Assembly: GCA_946902985.2 (NCBI GenBank)
Contig: OX336393.1
Coordinates: 47,445,131 to 47,509,130, forward strand
Direction of reading: 5' to 3'
DNA length: 64,000 bases
Source of the DNA: Meconema thalassinum
Lineage: Eukaryota > Arthropoda > Insecta > Orthoptera > Tettigoniidae
The position numbers and the translations under genes were made by a program. Each line of letters begins with the position of its first letter. Position 1 is the stretch's first letter. The notes beneath the pieces were generated by a model. That model did no database searches, had not been told where the DNA came from, and saw nothing but the letters and a program-made list of their open reading frames with translations. This document shows positions 22,557 to 33,499 of this stretch, piece after piece.

Positions 22557-23172
22557 TCTTGTTTCGATCTAAATTGCATTTTGCGAGAGTTTTCAACCTC
22601 AATTGCATTTTGTCAAGATTGACAATCTAAATTGCTTTTTAGTAAGTCTTTCAATATAGGGGATGGGACATTTGAGAGTATTTTGAATTTCAATTGCATT
22701 TTGTAAGTATTATCAATCTAAACCGCTTTTTGCATGTATTTTCAATCTAAATAGGATGTTGTGTGGTGGGCATTTTGCAAGTATTTTGATTCTCAATTGC
22801 ATTTTTTGAGTATTTTGAACCTAAATTATATTTTGTAAGCATTTTCAATTTCAATTGCATTTTGTAAGCATTTTGATTTTCAATTGTATTTTGTAAGTTT
22901 TTCTACTCTACATTGCATTTTGTAAGTATTCTGAACCTATTGCTTTGGTGAGTATTTTCCTTCTAAATTCTCTTTTGTAAGTATAACCGCTCTCCATTTT
23001 GTGAATACTCTAGTTAAAATCTGCGTTCCTTTTTTTAAGTATTTTCAGTCTCACTTAATTTTCGTTATGGTTTCCATTTCATTGTCATTTTCGCTATCAC
23101 CCAGACCATTAGGGGCCGATAACCTAGATGTTCGGCCCCTTAACACAATAATTATCATCATCTTCATCATCA
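22557..23172 (+). mobile_element. (ATC)n-tailed family E 3' end with 35-bp repeats
   Basis: A degenerate tandem array of about 35-bp units (core cattttgtaagtatttt) runs from 22570 to 23050. The family E 3' signature ccattaggggccgataacc and an ATCATC tail follow. The 5' part seen in other copies is missing, which suggests 5' truncation. Confidence 0.7.
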
Positions 23173-24306
23173 ATGGAAGGGCATGAAGGTTTAACTATCT
23201 AGATAGTTGTCCCTCATTAGGTCAGACAGGATTCAATCCTAAACGTCATTGTTTCCAATAGGCTAAATATGTTCAGCATGTGAGATACAGTTTATTGGTC
23301 TTCGCCACTATCTTGCGACAAACGTGCTGCTATCACTCGTCTAATATTGGAAACATTTCTTAGCAAAAACATAAAATTAAGCAATGTCCTCAATAATTGT
23401 GCCAAACAGCGAAGGGATAGAGGTCCAGAAGGGTTTCAGATTGTGAGTCTTGGAGAGCTCTATCAGACTAAAAATGCAAATTATGAAAATCACTTCCGGC
23501 CTAAATGCAGTACCGGGAAAACAGCCTAAAATTGCTTGTTTCTTTACTCGTTTCCTTTTTGATTCAAATCCCAGCCAAATTAACTTATTTACAGAATTCT
23601 TCCTTTAGTGTTTCCTTGGTTCAATACCCTCAGGCCTTTTTTGATTCTTTTGAAAAATCTTCACACCAGAAGCAGTTATAAGAGCTTAAGTGGAACTCTG
23701 TATAACTGCCGCAGAACTAATTGACCCTTGTGAAAATCAAGTAGGAAGCTGAAGAGAGAGTCTTCTTTTCGCAGCCTCCTGGTTGGTGTGCGCTGCATCA
23801 CCCGTCAGTTGTTAGAAGTACACACTGTTCCCTCAGCAACTGTCACTCACTCACACGGTAACAATCTTTATTTTATTTCACTTGTTACAAACTGTATTAG
23901 AGTTGATTAGAACAATTAAATGGCACTAATACCTGTAATGGAATAATATAGTAACGAAAATATTATGACTATATAGTTCTATATAATTAATTAACCAAGC
24001 AAATCGTAATGCATTTTCAATCTTCACTTCAAAATCAATCACCGGGTAGTCATTAATCATCTAATGGTTCGATTCCAGACATTTCACTATTACCATCACT
24101 TTGATGTGACTGGTAAATAAGTAGCACGTTGGGAACAACTGGCTGACTGTACCTCTCTGTTATAAATCTGTCACAAGAAGCAGCCTTTCTTCCTTCGCCC
24201 CCTCTCGCCCCTTCCCAACCCTCTTCTGCATTGCAAGCTGTCATTGAACTTGAGGTAGGCCCGGTGGTCAGCTTCAGATTCTCACTCACGGGCCAATTTG
24301 TTCCGA
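23173..24306. other. No gene recognised
   Basis: Apparently unique sequence. Frames at 23347-23529 (plus, 60 codons) and 24053-24289 (minus, 78 codons) show no domain and low complexity. This may be host intergenic DNA upstream of the receptor gene. Confidence 0.45.
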
Positions 24307-25440
24307 GGGACTTATATGACTCACACTAACGCTCGTAGTAGTAGAAAAGGCAAACTGCTAATCTAATCGACCGGGTATGTTTAAGTTTCATTGACTCACA
24401 CTAGCGGTCATAGTGGTAAAAAAAGCAAACTGCTAATCTAATCGACCGGATATGGTTGAGTTCCATTGACTCATGCTAGCACTTGTAGTGGTAGAAAAAG
24501 CAAACTGCTAATCTAATCGACCCGATATGGTTGAGTTCCATTGACTCATGCTAGCACTTGTAGTGGTAGAAAAGGCAAACTGCTAATCTAATCGACCGGA
24601 TATGGTTGAGTTTCACTGACTCACACTAGCACTTGTAGTGGTAGAAAAGGCAAACTGCTAATCTAATCGACCGGATATGGTTGAGTTCCATTGAGTCATG
24701 CTAGCACTTGTAGTGGTAGAAAAGGCAAACTGCTAATCTAATCGACTGGATATGGTTGAGTTTCACTGACTCACACTAGCACTTGTAGTGGTAGAAAAGG
24801 CAAACTGCTAATCTAATCGACTGGATATGGTTGAGTTTCATTGACTCATGCTAGCACTTGTAGTGGTAGAAAAGGCAAACTGCTAATCTAATCGACTGGA
24901 TATGGTTGAGTTTCATTGACTCATGCTAGCACTTGTAGTGGTAGAAAAGGCAAACTGCTAATCTAATCGACCCGATATGGTTGAGTTCCATTGACTCATG
25001 CTAGCACTTGTAGTGGTAGAAAAGGCAAACTGCTAATCTAATCGACTGGATATGGTTGAGTTTCATTGACTCATACTAGCACTTGTAGTGGTAGAAAAGG
25101 CGAACTGCTAATCTAATCGACCAGATATGGTTGAGTTCCATTGACTCATGCTAGCACTTGTAGTGGTAGAAAAGGCAAACTGCTAATCTAATCGACTGGA
25201 TATGGTTGAGTTCCATTGACTCATACTAGCACTTGTAGTGGTAGAAAAGGCGAACTGCTAATCTAATCGACTGGATATGGTTGAGTTCCATTGACTCATG
25301 CTAGCACTTGTAGTGGTAGAAAAGGCAAACTGCTAATCTAATCGACTGGATATGGTTGAGTTTCATTGACTCATGCTAGCACTTGTAGTGGTAGAAAAGG
25401 CAAACTGCTAATCTAATCGACCGGATATGGTTGAGTTTCC
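24307..25440. repeat. 75-bp minisatellite, about 15 units
   Basis: The period is 75 bp, and units line up exactly every 300 bp. Each unit contains gactcatgctagcacttgta, aaaggcaaactgctaatcta and atcgaccggatatggttgag. Units differ mainly at ccgg/ctgg/cccg, ttcc/tttc and atgctagc/acactagc. The variants are partly interspersed, which points to unequal exchange. Most units hold TGACTCA, the AP-1 core. No reading frame spans the array. Confidence 0.92.
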
Positions 25441-25584
25441 TGTGAACAATCGTCAGTCTACCGCGTGTCATCATGGCAGCACCTCGTAAGAAATGCTTAG
25501 TGTGTCCTTTACGTTTCATAAAGTGGACAAAAGAACGAAATTAATTACACATGCACCAACAATAAGAAAGTAATATCTATAAAC

Positions 25585-25672
25585 CTTTAAACTGGCGGTG
25601 GTTTTGCGTTCTGGGGGATGTGAAACGCGAAGAATTGTTGACATTTTCGGGAAGTCACATCATGGTGCGCTC
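25585..25672 (+). repeat. Fragment of the 750-bp dispersed repeat
   Basis: Matches the 3' part of the 16279-17030 repeat: aaactggcggtggttttg, ggggatgtgaaacgcgaag and a gaagtcacatcatgg end. Short and isolated. Confidence 0.6.
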
Positions 25673-25675
25673 TGC

Positions 25676-26057
25676 AGTAGTTAGCTTGGTGGTTATCGTG
25701 TCGGATTACTAACCCCCCAAGCTTGCAGGTTCGCTCCTGGCCGTGGTAACTTAAGTGGTTTTTGAAAGGCGGCAAAAATTACGACACGCATGTCATACGT
25801 TGTTGGCATGTTAAAGAACCCATTTGAATTCAGTAGGCTGTGTTCATAATGGCGAAGTTAATTTCGGGATTTCTACCGACAACACAAAGTTCTTCATTTC
25901 TATACTAGAAATCGCTATAGTGTTAAGGAGATTTCCTCCTTGACTTTCATAGTGCTTCAAGGAACAACAAAATTCGACATGCAAGCTGCCCTCTGGGCGC
26001 AAATAACAAAGCTTGCACCCGGCACCGAGGCCATACGATATTAGTATTATTATCTAA
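25676..26057 (+). mobile_element. tRNA-derived SINE, family 4
   Basis: A tRNA-like head (TAGCTTGGTGGTTATCG as A box, GCAGGTTCGCTCCTGG as B box) leads into a body with the block ggcatgttaaagaaccc and the block caaagcttgcacccggc. It ends in a TTA-rich tail near 26040-26057. No sure duplication was seen. Confidence 0.65.
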
Positions 26058-26407
26058 TTAGTTTAAGAATTCCTCGTGGCAGTTCTCCATCAGCAGGAGA
26101 CTCAGTTTCTTGACATTTCTGGTCAAGTCCCCTTCAGCTGTCTTCTGCGACAACTCGAATCTCGCTGTTTGGTCGCGGGTGAACTCGACCAAGTGGCCAC
26201 CTTAATAAGCAAACTAATGTGTTCAACTTCATGCGCTGCACGATGTATTTAGTTTATGCAATTCCAGTAAATATTCGTGTTGCCAACTTTGCCTAGGCAC
26301 CTGTCGAATTATTTTCAAATGCTGCCAACGGGACAGTCGATAATCTGACTGGACAGTGTATCTAGAAGCAGTTATCACTACTCCACCCACACAGACTCAA
26401 GGAGCTG
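26058..26407. other. Region upstream of the receptor gene
   Basis: No open frame. A short direct repeat of gaag(c)(a/t)gttatcactact lies at about 26366 and 26419, 53 bp apart, the second copy overlapping the start of the receptor frame. I see no clear TATA box or initiator. Confidence 0.4.
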
Positions 26408-26483
26408 ATGTTATCTCTTGAAGCTGTTATCACTACTTGCCGCCTACTCTGCCCGTCAGTACTCGAGGCGCGATCCATCCATA

Positions 26484-27599
26484 ATGTGTGGCGGAGCCGT
26501 GGTACGCGCCCTGATCTTGGCCCTGTGCTTCATCGTGTGTATCGTGATCACTCGTCAGGCAGCAAGCACGGAGCGCGTACATAAGGAACATTATATCCTA
26601 CAATTCTTCCTGAGACTGTTCAACATCTGTGTCTCCATCAGTGCCTCCACACACATCTCCTTCTGGCGACAGCAGTTCGACACCCTGCACAAACTGGGCC
26701 TCAAATTCAAGGACAATACCCAGTACGACCATGACGAGTATAAAGAAAGTTCAAGTGAGGGCGCTGTTATCGCGGGGGAGTGGGAGGGAGCAAGGGGAAG
26801 CCGAGTAGTTCACTTATTTTCCGGGGCTCCATATATACTTGTCGCGCTGTACACCTGGATAAGACGAGTGCTTATACATTTCAAAAATAAAATACTTAAG
26901 AATGATAAAACCCTCAGCGCTACGATATTTATGCTTTTGATCGTAACAACTCAGATCTCGCATACTGTCTATTGTTCTCGGCAAGGCTTGCTCATGTGTG
27001 CTTCGGATTTCTTTATCGATATATTTAACACAGTGCCCATGTTCTGCGTCTGCTGGTTTCTTATGAGCATCACAAATAAATACCAGGCTCTTAAAAAGGA
27101 ATGTTCCTCAAAGGAAGGTGACAATGTTCTGGTGTCATTGGACGAAGATTGGTTGAAAGAGCGGGTCAATGACCTCAACAGCCTGAACCTCATGGTGAGA
27201 CAAGCGAATAAAAAGATAAACTTGGCGTTGTTGGGCTACGTCAGTCAGCTGTTCCTGACTGCCCTGTTGTGTGCATTGGCTGTGTCGAGGAATTATGGAC
27301 AGCACGAGGATTGTTCCAAGTTCATTACGCCATTGCTGCGACTTATAAGCGTGGTCACTGCCTGCCTCTTGCTCACATACACTTGCCATGTGGTGAGCAG
27401 AAGAGCTCAAGGAGTCTTCACAGCGCTCAACTCTAGGACATCCCTTCAGCAGACCTCAGTGGCAGTGACGATCTTCTGGGTGTTCCACGTGGATCTTCAT
27501 TTCTTCTACCACTTCCTGAGGGGCGTCTTCCTGCTCGCCATTCTACCACACCTTGTGGCTGGCACAGTGAGGGAGCTGGTTGTAGATCGAGGTGGGTGA
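26484..27599 (+). CDS. Seven-transmembrane chemoreceptor, gustatory-receptor-like (one large exon)
   Basis: The open frame runs from 26409; I place the start at the ATG at 26484, giving 371 residues, because the upstream part of the frame has no ATG. Numbered from codon 26418, hydrophobic segments lie at about 29-46, 58-80, 168-185, 198-218, 268-290, 304-326 and 363-384, with a weaker one at 135-147. This plan fits the insect GR (7tm_7) family, ligand-gated cation channels of taste neurons. The ANKKINLALLGYVSQLF stretch before TM5 resembles the conserved GR region. The usual TY...QF motif of the last segment is not clear. The frame ends at a good splice donor (GAG|GTGGGT, 27589-27597), so a short last exon may follow. 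A shifted ATG at 26408 is a possible alternative N-terminus. An odorant receptor or a pseudogene is also possible. Confidence 0.6.
   Translation: MCGGAVVRALILALCFIVCIVITRQAASTERVHKEHYILQFFLRLFNICVSISASTHISFWRQQFDTLHKLGLKFKDNTQYDHDEYKESSSEGAVIAGEWEGARGSRVVHLFSGAPYILVALYTWIRRVLIHFKNKILKNDKTLSATIFMLLIVTTQISHTVYCSRQGLLMCASDFFIDIFNTVPMFCVCWFLMSITNKYQALKKECSSKEGDNVLVSLDEDWLKERVNDLNSLNLMVRQANKKINLALLGYVSQLFLTALLCALAVSRNYGQHEDCSKFITPLLRLISVVTACLLLTYTCHVVSRRAQGVFTALNSRTSLQQTSVAVTIFWVFHVDLHFFYHFLRGVFLLAILPHLVAGTVRELVVDRGG
27589..27597 (+). other. Candidate splice donor of the receptor exon
   Basis: GAG|GTGGGT places the intron at 27592. It lies two codons before the in-frame stop and exactly where the 42-bp minisatellite begins. 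Judged by consensus only. Confidence 0.45.
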
Positions 27600-29330
27600 C
27601 GTCTAGTGACATAGCCAGACAGTTGGTACTAGAGTCTGTTAGTCAAGGTGTGTGACGTCTAGTGGCATGGTGAGACAGTTGGTACTATGATGTGTGACGT
27701 CTAGTGGCATGGTGAGACAGTTGGTACTATGATGTGTGACGTCTAGTGGCATGGTGAGACTGTTGGTACTATGATGTGTGACGTCTAGTGGCATGGTGAG
27801 ACAGTTGGTACTATGATGTGTGACGTCTAGTGGCATGGTGAGACAGTTGGTACTATGATGTGTGACGTCTAGTGATATGGTGAGACAATTGGTACTATGA
27901 TGTGCGACGTCTAGTGACATGGCGAAACAGTTGGTACTAGATTCTGTTGGTCAAGGTGCGTGACGTCTAATGATATGGTGAGACAGTTGGTACTATACTG
28001 CGTGGCGTCTAGTGATATGACGAAACAGTTGGTACTAGAGGCTGTTAGTCAAGGTGTGTGACGTCTAGTGATATAGTGAGGCAGTTGGTACTTTGATGTG
28101 TACGTCTAGTAACATGGCAAAACAGTTGGTACTAGAGTCTGTTAGTCAAGGTGTGTGGCGTCTAGTGGCATGGTGAGACAGTTGGTACTATGATTTGTGA
28201 CGTCTAGTGGCATGGTGAGACAGTTGGTACTATGATGTGTGACGTCTAGTGGCATAGTGAGACAGTTGGTACTATGATGTGTGACGTCTAGTGGCATGGT
28301 GAGACAGTTGGTACTATGATGTGTGACGTCTAGTGGCATGGTGAGACAGTTGGTACTATGATGTGTGACGTCTAGTGGCATGGTGAGACTTTTGGTACTA
28401 TGATGTGTGACGTCTAGTGGCATGGAGAGACAGTTGGTACTATGATGTGTGACGTCTAGTGGCATGGTGAGACAGTTGGTACTATGATGTGTGACGTCTA
28501 GTGGCATGGTGAGACTGTTGGTACTATGATGTGTGACGTCTAGTGGCATGGTGAGACAGTTGGTACTATGATGTGTGACGTCTAGTGGCATGGTGAGACA
28601 GTTGGTACTATGATGTGTGACGTCTAGTGATATGGTGAGACAATTGGTACTATGATGTGCGACGTCTAGTGACATGGCGAAACAGTTGGTACTAGATTCT
28701 GTTGGTCAAGGTGCGTGACGTCTAATGATATGGTGAGACAGTTGGTACTATACTGTGTGGCGTCTAGTGATATGACGAAACAGTTGGTACTAGAGGCTGT
28801 TAGTCAAGGTGTGTGACGTCTAGTGATATAGTGAGGCAGTTGGTACTTTGATGTGTACGTCTAGTAACATGGCGAAACAGTTGGTACTAGAGTCTGTTAG
28901 TCAAGGTGTGTGGCGTCTAGTGATATGGTGACACAATTGGTACAATGATGTGTTGGTTGGTAGGTTGGTTGGTTCTTAAGTTTAGGGGCTGCGACAACGC
29001 GGTCATGTAGCCCCGTGTACTTTGGGTGTGTGTAGAATCTGTCTGATAACCGGTGTTAATTGTGATGACTGTATTAGTGTGTGTGTGACGTCCAGTGATA
29101 TGATAGACAGTTGGTACTATGATGTGCGCCGTCTAGTGATATGATAGACAGTTGGTACTATGATGTGTGACGTCTAGTGATATGATAGACAGTTGGTACT
29201 ATGATGTGCGCCATCTAGTGATATGAGACAGTTGGTACTATGATGTGTGACGTCTAGTGATATGATAGACAGTTGGTAGTATGATGTGCGCCGTCTAGTT
29301 ACATGGCGAAACAGTTGGTACTAGAGTGGT
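27592..29330. repeat. 42-bp minisatellite with higher-order structure
   Basis: The typical unit is 42 bp: gtgtgacgtctagtggcatg, then gtgagacagttggtactatg and at. Diverged units with a longer 'tagagtctgttagtcaagg' tail recur. The block at 27901-28140 is repeated at 28656-28900, an offset of 755 bp, about 18 units, so a large segment was duplicated. Because 42 is a multiple of 3, the minus strand stays open with a 14-residue repeat (MPLDVTHHSTNCLT) at 27639-27920 and 28142-28675. I take these frames as by-products of the repeat. After 29086 the units are shorter (tgatatgatagacagttgg type). Confidence 0.92.
28955..29085 (+). mobile_element. Short long-TIR-family arm inserted in the minisatellite
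   Basis: About 130 bp of the left arm (ggttcttaagtttaggggct ... gtattagtgtgtg) interrupts the array. The sequence before and after is minisatellite. This indicates that the outer arm alone can be copied or retained as a unit. Confidence 0.7.
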
Positions 29331-29621
29331 AGAGCTGTTAACGTGACGTGTCGTAGAGAAACAATGGAAGCAGTGTTGTCAAGCTTAGGTGAACAGCGCT
29401 AGGCTGTTGTCGTAAATCCTGTATTATCAATAGAGATAGACAATATACTTTAAATATCACTAACACTGGATTATGATTTTTTTTTTGCTAAATGTATGTA
29501 AACATCACTAGACGCACCCTATAGAGTGGTAATGGAATACAAAGGTCGATAAGAACAAGACGAGGAAGTCAGTAATTGAGTTCTCCTCGTGGGTGATGTA
29601 TTCCTGTTAGATAATAACAAA

Positions 29622-29790
29622 TAATAACCCCTGGCACTACAGCCCAGGTCGTGCCTAGGCCTACCAAGCGACCGCTGCCCAGCCATTTGGCCCGCATATT
29701 GGGGTGACGCGTAGTCAGCCCATCGGAAACCCTCGGCCGTTATTCTTGGTTTTCGTGACCAGGATTCCTGTTAGAGGTCGCATCAATAAC
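29622..29790 (-). mobile_element. SINE family 5 fragment
   Basis: Matches the 3' part of the element at 55970-56285 (cctaggcctaccaag, gaccgctgcc, catttggcc, ttggttttcgtgacc). The tRNA-like head is missing here. Confidence 0.6.
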
Positions 29791-30140
29791 AACGGATCAC
29801 TTACACTTTATGGGCTACTTTGTTTTTTCCCGGGAGCGTTTGATTCTCTGTCCCTGCATGGGAAATTTTCGAATTGTAATATCACTTTCTGTGGTTCGGA
29901 TTCCACGTATGGCTCGTGATCGCGAGATTATTCGTCACGTTAAAATACAAGCTTCCTATCTTCCTACTTTCTTTCCCACCTTCCTCATTTCCCACCTTCC
30001 CACCTTCTCACCTTCCCACCTTCTCACCTTCCTCCTACGTGTTTATATGGGATTATTCTTAAATTTTTGGCTTGAAATAGTTCCGCACGCCTCCCACCTG
30101 GCAGAAAGGTGAGGAGCGGTCATTGAAGGATGGAAATGAT
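29791..30140. other. No gene; pyrimidine-rich repeat
   Basis: A degenerate array of cccaccttctcacctt units lies at about 29965-30035, strongly pyrimidine-rich on the plus strand. The two overlapping frames here (71 and 100 codons) are not protein-like. Confidence 0.5.
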
Positions 30141-30179
30141 ATTGAAATGAATTAGGATTTAAATCTCATTACAAGAAAT

Positions 30180-30384
30180 CTCAATGAAATTTAATTATTA
30201 GAAATGATTTCCTGCTCAGCCATCTTTGCGGAGGTTTTCCGTGGTTTCCCACTTCTACTCCAGGCAAATGCCGTGATAGTTCTTAACTTAAGGCCACAGC
30301 CTCCTCCTTCCCAGTTCTCACCTGAATTACACACACTACTACTGACATCACAATAACACAGGTTATCAGACAATGTCCTCGACG
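30180..30384. mobile_element. SINE-like fragment
   Basis: Shares ctccaggcaaatgcc, cttaaggccacagcc and tcacaataacacaggttatc with SINE family 1 and the long-TIR arms. No ends could be fixed. Confidence 0.45.
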
Positions 30385-30884
30385 TCCAAGCCCTTCAAAT
30401 GACACAACACGAGGGTTTCGGCTTACTTGATGTATAAATTGTGGAACTGTTTCTTACGTTGAGAAATAAGTTGACCATTGAGTCTCTCAGGTCGACATAA
30501 TCATAATGTTACTGGTTTAAAAACGCTGTTAACCACTACGGATTTAGAGACGGCAGAGTGCCGGGTTTGTGTCCGGAAGGGGATTTTAGGTATGCTGGCA
30601 TGAGTCATTTGCAACCAACCTTACCTGGGTTTCACTCTACGACCTTGGCCATAGTTTACGAGAACCTTAGCAGCTACACCATTCAGAAGCTGCAGAATAA
30701 GTTCTCTGTATGTATTATTCTTGCGTCCATGGTGTCAAGGATCAGTCTTCTTATGGGCCGATGGCTATTCTGGCAAACCACCTCATTAGAGGAGTTAATG
30801 AATAATGATGGCAGGTGGAAGGAAGCAGCCGTGGCCTCTTGGAAAATACCGTCCCGTCGTTTGCCTCCAATTTTATTGTATGCA

Positions 30885-31230
30885 TGTCTACCCCTTATTA
30901 TTCCCGTCTTCCAACGGGGCGGGGATGAGATGCGATGAAATCTATGTGGCGGATAGTTATTACGGCCGGATGCTCTTCCTGACGAAATGAATGATGGTGA
31001 ATGAAATTAGGCAAGGATGACGAAGTAAGCGGCCGTGGCCTGTCCGAAGGTACCGTCCCAGCATTTGCCTGGAGTTGAAAATGGGGAAAGCATGGAAAAC
31101 CATTTCAAGGATGGCCGGCTGTGGGGCTCTAACCCACGTCTACTGCGTCAGCTTGGCCCCATGACCAAACGCTGCGCCTTAGCGAGTGTAGCCACCACCA
31201 CTGTCAGTTTGCCACCAATTTTATTAAAAA
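30885..31230 (+). mobile_element. SINE-like dispersed repeat, family 3, plus copy
   Basis: The longer version of the 1405-1625 repeat, in the opposite orientation. It contains cggggatgagatgcgatg, attacggccggatgctc and ggccgtggcctgtccg, and ends in a region (ctctaacccacgtctactgc) that resembles a tRNA head read backwards. No TSD was identified. Confidence 0.55.
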
Positions 31231-31429
31231 CGGGAAACAACACAAATACAGTTGATTGATGTAATGGTTGAAACTAGAACTGCTAAAATCTATTAATCGA
31301 TTAATTTGAAATAAATCGAAAATGATTAATCGACTGACTGTTCACTTGATTATTCGAGTGATTGAATAATATACTGTATTTACTAACTGAAGAATCGATT
31401 AATTGATTAGTAGAAAGAAATACTTGGGA

Positions 31430-31776
31430 TTCTATGCCCAAGATCGCGGGTTTAAACCCGGCCGAAGTCGTCGGATTTTTTAAGAGCGTTAAAAATTCCT
31501 CAGTATGCCTTCCTTCGGAGGGGATGTAGAGCCGGCGGTCCCATGTCATAGATTTATGGCATGTTAAAGAACCTTCCACTAATTACACCTGTGTGAAGCC
31601 AAATTAACTTATAGGTTAAACAACGCTCTTTAGGTCCCTACTTTAGTCGTCAGGAGCCGACTGCGGTGGCGTCTAGTAGCTAAGTAAAGAACTAGTAGTC
31701 GTTGACGGTGGCGTTTGGCGGCAAAAGTAGGAACTACTTGAAATTCATGTCTGCAGTCCTTCCTTGAATTAAAAAA
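31430..31776 (-). mobile_element. Long-TIR family arm, inverted, lacking its outer tip
   Basis: Reverse-complement arm sequence from gcccaagatcgcgggtttaa to cagtccttccttgaatt. It then joins directly to the 31777 block instead of the usual outer arm, so the outer 130 bp are missing or replaced. Confidence 0.65.
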
Positions 31777-32117
31777 ATCCTCTCGGCACGCCGGAAGGCG
31801 GAGGTAGATTTCACCGGGCAAACTAGGGGATAGGCTATAATAGGCAAAATATGCAGGTTTTCGTAGGAGGATCAGACCTCATTGATTACAAGAAAGTATT
31901 TTACATTTGGAGGTTAAAAATCAATTTTTTTTTTCGTTTTTGTATGCATATTTTTATCATTTTATTGTCTTATGGGGATGGTAACCTTCTTGTCATTCGG
32001 GGTTCATTTTTATACTTCTGATCACACTGTCCTTATGCAAGGTTTGGAACTGATGTGTAACTATCAGACAGTCTGTTACTTCTTCTCGCAAAATTTTATC
32101 TCCCGCAGAGATTTTTG
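31777..32117 (+). repeat. 338-bp block, second copy
   Basis: Same sequence and same downstream junction as 15533-15870, 16.2 kb away in the same orientation. With the arm and the 750-bp repeat that follow, about 1.5 kb is shared between the two loci. Confidence 0.75.
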
Positions 32118-32499
32118 TTGGTTCCTCAGTTTAGGGGCTGCGACAACGTGGCCATGTAACCCCGGGTGTGTAGAATCTGATAAACGGTGTTAATTGTGAT
32201 GACTGTTTTAGTCTGTAATTCAGGTAAGGTCTGCAGACGGTCAATTTTAAGTAGTAGTTCCTAATTTTGTACCATATCCTAACGTGAACGACACCTAGCT
32301 GTGAACTTGGCTACTAGATGCCACCGCAACCAGCAACTTGCAACGAACGTTGGAACTTCTCCTCCAAAGGAAAGCATGCTGAGGGTTTTTTAGCGCTCTT
32401 AGAAAATCCGACGACTTTGGCCGGCTTTGAACCAGCGACCTTGGGCATATAAGTTCAGCATGCTACCAGTTAGCCGCTTCCCACAGTCAGATGGAGAAA

Positions 32500-33240
32500 T
32501 GAATGTGATCTCGTGCAATGGCGTTGTCTTGGCAACCTCTGATAGCTCATCCCTCATCAATTTAGAAGCGTTGTCACGGTAACCTCTGATGGCACTTGGC
32601 ATGTTCTTTAATTCCGAAATCATTTTTCTCTTCCCTTGGCGTAATGGTAGGTCAGATCAAAAATTCTTTCAGACAAAGTTTTAGGTAATTATTAGGGGAA
32701 TATTTTCCATTATGTACGGGTTTGATATTGTGCCTATTAAGAGAGATATGATTAATGTTTCCCGAAAAAAACACTTTTTTCCACCCCTTTGGTCAATGGT
32801 TGGTGCTATCAAAAAACCTATTTGACATAAATTTTTGGCACTTATCCGACAAATATTATGAACTTTGAATTGATTCGATATTTCACGTATTAAGAGAGTT
32901 ATAGCGACATTTCACTTTTTCGAAAAAAAAGCCCCCCCCCCATTTCCCCCCCCCCCCCCTCTTTATCCGATTTTGCCCTTTAACGAACTCGACCGATTTT
33001 TTAAGGGGTTACATATTATGTAAAACATTAAAGTGATTGGTGCAAAATTACGGCAGTTATCGTGTCCACAAGAAACTGATATATATGCATATATATACAC
33101 ACACATGTATATAAACTTTTGAACTGACGGTGGTTTGGGGTCTGGGGGATGTGAAACGCGAAGATATGTCGAAATTTTCCGGAAGTCGAAACATGGCACC
33201 CATTGCAATAGTTAGCTTTCTGATGAAATCTACCTAAAAT
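32500..33240 (+). repeat. 750-bp dispersed repeat, copy 2
   Basis: Same blocks as 16279-17030, with homopolymer C runs at 32932-32958 in place of the shorter C runs of the other copies. Confidence 0.75.
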
Positions 33241-33499
33241 AGGCTACATAATTTAAAATACTACCATCAACGACACCTAGCTGTGAACTTGGCCACTAGA
33301 TGCCACCGGAACCATCAACTCGCAACGAACGTTGGAACTTCCCCTCCGAAGGAAAGCATACTCAGGGTTTTTTGGCGCTCTTAGTAAATCCGACGACTTC
33401 AGCCGGGTTTGAACCCGCGACCTTGGGCATAGAAGTTCAGCATGCTACCAGTTCCGATACCGAAGTCGCTTCCCACAGACATATGAAAACAGAATGTGA

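Noticed and set aside
26418..26483. Receptor translation starting at TTG 26418
   Set aside because: TTG is not a normal start in animals; the first in-frame ATG is at 26484.
27639..28675. Minus-strand frames of 93 and 177 codons encoding a histidine/threonine-rich repeat
   Set aside because: They follow from a 42-bp (14-codon) minisatellite with no stop in that frame; no start context or conservation beyond the repeat.
24307..29330. CRISPR-like direct repeats
   Set aside because: Units are contiguous tandem repeats without unique spacers, in a eukaryotic sequence.
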